This document shows, one piece after another, positions 60,641 to 64,000 of a stretch of 64,000 nt of DNA; within the stretch, counting starts at the first letter, position 1; every line of letters begins with the position of its first letter. The DNA lies in contig NZ_CP025794.1 in NCBI RefSeq assembly GCF_002906655.1, positions 2,480,001 to 2,544,000 of the forward strand, written 5' to 3'. This DNA is from Vibrio hyugaensis. GTDB taxonomy: Bacteria > Pseudomonadota > Gammaproteobacteria > Enterobacterales > Vibrionaceae. A model generated the notes under the pieces. It did not search any database. It was not told the DNA's origin and worked only from the letters and a program-made list of their open reading frames with translations. The position numbers and the translations under genes were made by a program.

Positions 60641-61645
60641 ATGCTAAAAACCACGATTATCGGAGCCAGCGGCTACACCGGCGCAGAGTTGGCTTTAATG
60701 GTCAACAAACACCCTGAACTCACGCTATCAGGTTTATACGTTTCCGCCAATAGCGTAGATGCAGGAAAGAACATTGCTCAATTGCACGGCAAGTTAGCGG
60801 GTGTGATTGATATGCCAGTTTCGCCGCTGACTGACCCTGAGCAGGTTGCTCAAGCGTCAGATGTGGTCTTTCTGGCAACGGCCCATGAAGTGAGCCATGA
60901 CTTGGCTCCTATCTTCTTAGAGGCAGGATGTCAGGTATTCGATTTATCTGGTGCATTTCGTGTGAAAAGCGAAGGCTTCTACGACACCTTTTATGGCTTT
61001 GAGCATCAACATAACAACTGGCTAGATAAAGCAGCATATGGCTTAGCAGAGTGGAACCAAGAATCAATAAAAACCACTCCTTTGATTGCAGTAGCAGGTT
61101 GCTACCCAACCGCTTCACAGCTTGCAATCAAACCTTTATTAGAACATGCATTACTGGATACCAACCAATGGCCTGTGATTAACGCAACCAGCGGTGTATC
61201 AGGTGCAGGGCGTAAAGCCTCCATGGTTAACAGCTTCTGTGAAGTGAGCTTGCAACCTTACGGTGTTTTTAATCATCGTCATCAACCTGAGATTGCTCAG
61301 CACTTGTGTTGCGATGTGATTTTTACTCCACACCTAGGCAACTTTAAGCGCGGTATTCTTGCCACTATTACTATGAAATTGGCACAAGGTGTGACGGAAG
61401 CACTAGTGGCAAAAGCATTTGAACAAGCTTACCAAGGCAAGCCAGCGGTTCGTCTTAAAGGTGACGGTATTCCACGTATTCAGGATGTCGAAAATACCCC
61501 TTTCTGTGATATCGGCTGGAAGGTGCAAGGCGAACACATCATTGTGATTTCGGCGATCGACAACCTACTTAAAGGTGCATCGAGTCAAGCGATGCAATGT
61601 CTCAATATTCATTACGGTTACCCAGAACTGACAGCGTTGCTGTAG
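60641..61645 (+). CDS. argC: N-acetyl-gamma-glutamyl-phosphate reductase ArgC
   Basis: NADPH-dependent third step of arginine synthesis. 334 residues with [37 protein letters not shown], the catalytic Cys in [12 protein letters not shown] (about residue 154) and the His in [13 protein letters not shown]. It is followed after 21 bp by argB. Confidence 0.96.
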   Translation: MLKTTIIGASGYTGAELALMVNKHPELTLSGLYVSANSVDAGKNIAQLHGKLAGVIDMPVSPLTDPEQVAQASDVVFLATAHEVSHDLAPIFLEAGCQVFDLSGAFRVKSEGFYDTFYGFEHQHNNWLDKAAYGLAEWNQESIKTTPLIAVAGCYPTASQLAIKPLLEHALLDTNQWPVINATSGVSGAGRKASMVNSFCEVSLQPYGVFNHRHQPEIAQHLCCDVIFTPHLGNFKRGILATITMKLAQGVTEALVAKAFEQAYQGKPAVRLKGDGIPRIQDVENTPFCDIGWKVQGEHIIVISAIDNLLKGASSQAMQCLNIHYGYPELTALL

Positions 61646-61666
61646 TCGTTGAAAGAGGGAAATGCG

Positions 61667-62458
61667 ATGACGCAAACCAATCAAGCTCCTTTAGTCATTA
61701 AGCTCGGTGGTGCAGCTCTATCTTGCACTCAAACCTTAAGCCAACTGTTTGCTGCTATTGCGGCATACCAAAAATCAGCGCAGCGACAAATCGTCATCGT
61801 TCATGGCGGTGGCTACTTAGTTGATGAGTTGATGGCAAAGCTCCAGCTTGAAACCGTAAAGAAAAACGGTCTACGCGTAACACCTTACGATCAAATTCCT
61901 GTGATTGCCGGCGCGCTTGCTGGTACCGCGAACAAGATACTGCAAGGCCAAGCAATTTCTGATGGCCTGAATGCGGTGGGTCTTAGCCTTGCTGATGGTG
62001 GTTTATGTCATGTTGAAGAGCTTGACTCAGAACTAGGTGCTGTCGGCAAAGCATCACCGGGTGATTCAACCTTATTACAAGCGGTGCTAAACGCAGGCGC
62101 ACTGCCGATCATCAGCTCAATTGGTCTGACTGAAAAAGGTCAGATGATGAATGTGAATGCGGACCAAGCTGCGGTAGCGGTAGCGGGCGCACTAGATGCG
62201 GAGTTAGTACTTCTGTCTGATGTTAGCGGTGTACTTGATGGCAAAGGTCACCTGATCAAAACGCTATCCGAGCAAGAAGCCGATGCATTGATCAAAGGGC
62301 AAGTAATCACCGACGGTATGATCGTCAAAGTTAAAGCCGCTTTGGAGGCTGCCAATGATCTTGGTCGTCCTATCGAAGTCGCGACATGGCGTTACCCAGA
62401 GAAACTAACCCAGCTATTCGCGGGTGAAAGTATCGGAACGCAGTTTCTGCCGCAATAG
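61667..62458 (+). CDS. argB: Acetylglutamate kinase ArgB
   Basis: Phosphorylates N-acetylglutamate. The 263-residue amino acid kinase has [32 protein letters not shown]-like [27 protein letters not shown] and GGMI-like [11 protein letters not shown]. The ATG at 61667 follows GAGGG and starts [15 protein letters not shown]; a TTG six codons upstream opens the frame but has no site. Confidence 0.96.
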   Translation: MTQTNQAPLVIKLGGAALSCTQTLSQLFAAIAAYQKSAQRQIVIVHGGGYLVDELMAKLQLETVKKNGLRVTPYDQIPVIAGALAGTANKILQGQAISDGLNAVGLSLADGGLCHVEELDSELGAVGKASPGDSTLLQAVLNAGALPIISSIGLTEKGQMMNVNADQAAVAVAGALDAELVLLSDVSGVLDGKGHLIKTLSEQEADALIKGQVITDGMIVKVKAALEAANDLGRPIEVATWRYPEKLTQLFAGESIGTQFLPQ

Positions 62459-62548
62459 AGCAGAAGCAAACCAGTTAAAGAATTGAACATTAGGAAGTGG
62501 TTGGCACTGACCGCCGAGAGCAGCGCCAGTTAAGTTTGGAGAAAAAAC

Positions 62549-63763
62549 ATGAGCAAAGTGAACGTAAATAAAGTGGTAGTCGCATACTCAGGCGGTCTAG
62601 ATACTTCAGTAATCATCCCGTGGCTAAAAGAGAACTACGACTGTGAAGTGGTGGCTTTCGTTGCCGATGTTGGTCAAGGTGCAGAGGAGCTAGAAGGTAT
62701 TGAAGCGAAAGCAAAAGCTTCAGGTGCTTCAGAGTGCTACATCGCTGACCTGAAAGAAGAAATGGTCGCAGACTACATTTACCCGACACTAAAAACAGGC
62801 GCTTACTACGAAGGTAAATACCTACTAGGAACATCAATGGCGCGTCCAATCATTGCCAAAGCGCAGGTTGAAGTTGCACGTAAAGTTGGCGCAGACGCTC
62901 TGTGTCATGGTTGTACAGGTAAAGGTAACGACCAAGTACGTTTTGAAGGTGCATTTGCAGCACTAGCACCAGATCTGCAAGTTATTGCGCCTTGGCGTGA
63001 ATGGGATCTAGTGAGCCGTGAAGAATGTCTGGATTACCTAGCAGAGCGTAACATTCCTTGTTCAGCATCTCTTACTAAGATTTACTCGCGTGATGCGAAT
63101 GCATGGCACATTTCTACTGAAGGTGGCGTTCTAGAAGATACATGGAATGCGCCAAATGAAGATTGCTGGGCTTGGACTGTAGACCCAGAGCAAGCACCAA
63201 ATGAAGCTGAAACCGTGACCTTGAAAGTAGCGAAAGGTGAAGTTGTTGAGGTAGACGGTGAAGCGATGACACCATACAACGCGTTGGTTTACCTAAACGA
63301 GAAAGGTGCGAAGCATGGTGTTGGTCGTATCGATATTGTCGAAAACCGTCTAGTGGGTATGAAGTCTCGTGGTTGCTACGAAACTCCGGGTGGCACTATC
63401 ATGATGGAAGCGCTGCGTGCAGTGGAGCAACTTGTGCTGGACAAAGCATCATTTGAATTTCGCGAGGAGCTTGGTCTGAAAGCATCGCACCTTGTTTACG
63501 ATGGTCGTTGGTTCACGCCTCTATGTAAGTCTATTCTTGCGGCTTCTGAAGAGCTCGCGCAAGACGTGAATGGCGAAGTGGTTGTGAAGCTTTACAAAGG
63601 CCACGCAACGGTCACGCAAAAACGTTCGGATAACAGTTTGTACTCTGAAGAATTTGCTACTTTTGGTGAAGATGAAGTTTATGACCAAAGCCATGCTGAA
63701 GGCTTTATCCGTCTTTACTCGCTATCAAGCCGTATTCGTGCGTTGAACAGCCAGAAAAAATAA
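62549..63763 (+). CDS. argG: Argininosuccinate synthase ArgG
   Basis: Joins citrulline and aspartate with ATP. 404 residues; the PP-loop [15 protein letters not shown] (residues 11-25), [26 protein letters not shown], and [11 protein letters not shown]. It follows argB by 90 bp, so it may be in the same transcript (argC-argB-argG). A terminator follows directly and argH is not found in the remaining 237 bp. Confidence 0.97.
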   Translation: MSKVNVNKVVVAYSGGLDTSVIIPWLKENYDCEVVAFVADVGQGAEELEGIEAKAKASGASECYIADLKEEMVADYIYPTLKTGAYYEGKYLLGTSMARPIIAKAQVEVARKVGADALCHGCTGKGNDQVRFEGAFAALAPDLQVIAPWREWDLVSREECLDYLAERNIPCSASLTKIYSRDANAWHISTEGGVLEDTWNAPNEDCWAWTVDPEQAPNEAETVTLKVAKGEVVEVDGEAMTPYNALVYLNEKGAKHGVGRIDIVENRLVGMKSRGCYETPGGTIMMEALRAVEQLVLDKASFEFREELGLKASHLVYDGRWFTPLCKSILAASEELAQDVNGEVVVKLYKGHATVTQKRSDNSLYSEEFATFGEDEVYDQSHAEGFIRLYSLSSRIRALNSQKK

Positions 63764-63787
63764 ACCAATTTAGCGCCTTATAAGATA

Positions 63788-63818
63788 AGAGACCTGCCAC
63801 TATTGGCGGGTCTTTTTC
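63788..63818 (+). terminator. argG terminator
   Basis: Stem AGACCTGCC / GGCGGGTCT (one T-G pair) with loop ACTATT, then TTTT. Confidence 0.85.
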
Positions 63819-63834
63819 GTTTTTGCTGACCTCA

Positions 63835-63894
63835 TTGGCATAAAGATAAAATATTCATGAATAAATATGTAGAAATATTGAATTTCTACTTTAT
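63835..63894. promoter_or_regulatory. Possible ArgR box array after argG
   Basis: GGCAT (63837), TGAAT (63858) and TGAAT (63879) recur every 21 bp, the phase of tandem ARG boxes. The middle box TGAAT-AAAT-ATGTA (63858-63871) fits well; the outer ones only in one half. This could be the operator of a gene, possibly argH, that starts beyond the window. No coding sequence is seen in 63764-64000. Confidence 0.4.
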
Positions 63895-64000
63895 TTTTAT
63901 CTGTGATTATCGTAACGTTGAGACATAAGAAAAAGTGAGCAAATGACCACCGATTTGGTCAACACTTAATGAAGAATACGTTAGCGTAAGCAATAGTCAT

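Noticed and set aside
63852..63925. Small frame starting at ATGAATAAATATG after argG
   Set aside because: It codes only about 23 residues, has no ribosome-binding site and overlaps the ARG-like boxes.

Overview
The window looks like part of the large chromosome of a Vibrio, most likely of the Harveyi clade (V. parahaemolyticus, alginolyticus or harveyi type). The evidence is a sodium-motor gene motX directly after purA, the quorum-sensing regulator aphA next to ppc, a GlyGly-CTERM extracellular nuclease, moderate GC content, and the combined E. coli-like blocks yheSTU-prkB-crp and kefGB-yheV-slyD-slyX-fkpA-yheO-tusDCB-rpsLG-fusA-tuf-bfd-bfr. The species cannot be fixed from the sequence alone. 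Almost all of it is core genome; the only clear mobile DNA is one complete IS50-like insertion sequence and one MITE-like element. I saw no tRNA, rRNA or CRISPR.

Layout. 1-7185: end of amiB, then mutL-miaA-hfq-hflX-hflK-hflC (mismatch repair, tRNA modification, RNA chaperone, ribosome GTPase, FtsH-modulating membrane complex). 7259-9799: a small membrane protein, purA and motX, the last with a textbook sigma-28 promoter. 9906-11627: divergent hmp and nsrR with two NsrR operators between them (nitric oxide defence). 11745-17015: rnr, rlmB, gph, trpS. 17479-20427: secreted nuclease of the Xds/ExeM type. 20617-26445: pabA, then argD-astA-astD-DUF1338 (arginine synthesis and succinyltransferase degradation). 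26677-32589, minus strand: crp, prkB, yheU, yheT and, beyond a 267-bp MITE, a TIGR02444 gene and the ABC-F gene yheS.

32767-47417: kefG-kefB-yheV-slyD-iaaA, the minus-strand pair WD40 lipoprotein-slyX, fkpA, the insertion sequence, yheO-tusDCB and the str operon. 47755-49979: bfd, bfr and a malic enzyme. 50087-55398: metJ facing metB-metL, then metF, with arrays of MetJ boxes in front of metB and metF. 55469-59080: aphA and ppc. 59360-63763: argE facing argC-argB-argG with ARG boxes; argH is not in the window, but phased ARG-like boxes after the argG terminator suggest that another arginine gene follows.

The main points for a second look are structural: the IS50-like element sits exactly in the loop of the fkpA terminator and carries near-mosaic Tn5 ends, its own terminator and hairpins; the MITE; two structured or iterated-palindrome spacers (25402-25611 and 26453-26606); competing hairpins before fusA and a hairpin at the start of the str mRNA; and the aphA leader. 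For several genes the most upstream start codon is ruled out because it lies in or upstream of an operator or promoter (motX, metF) or before a much better ribosome-binding site.
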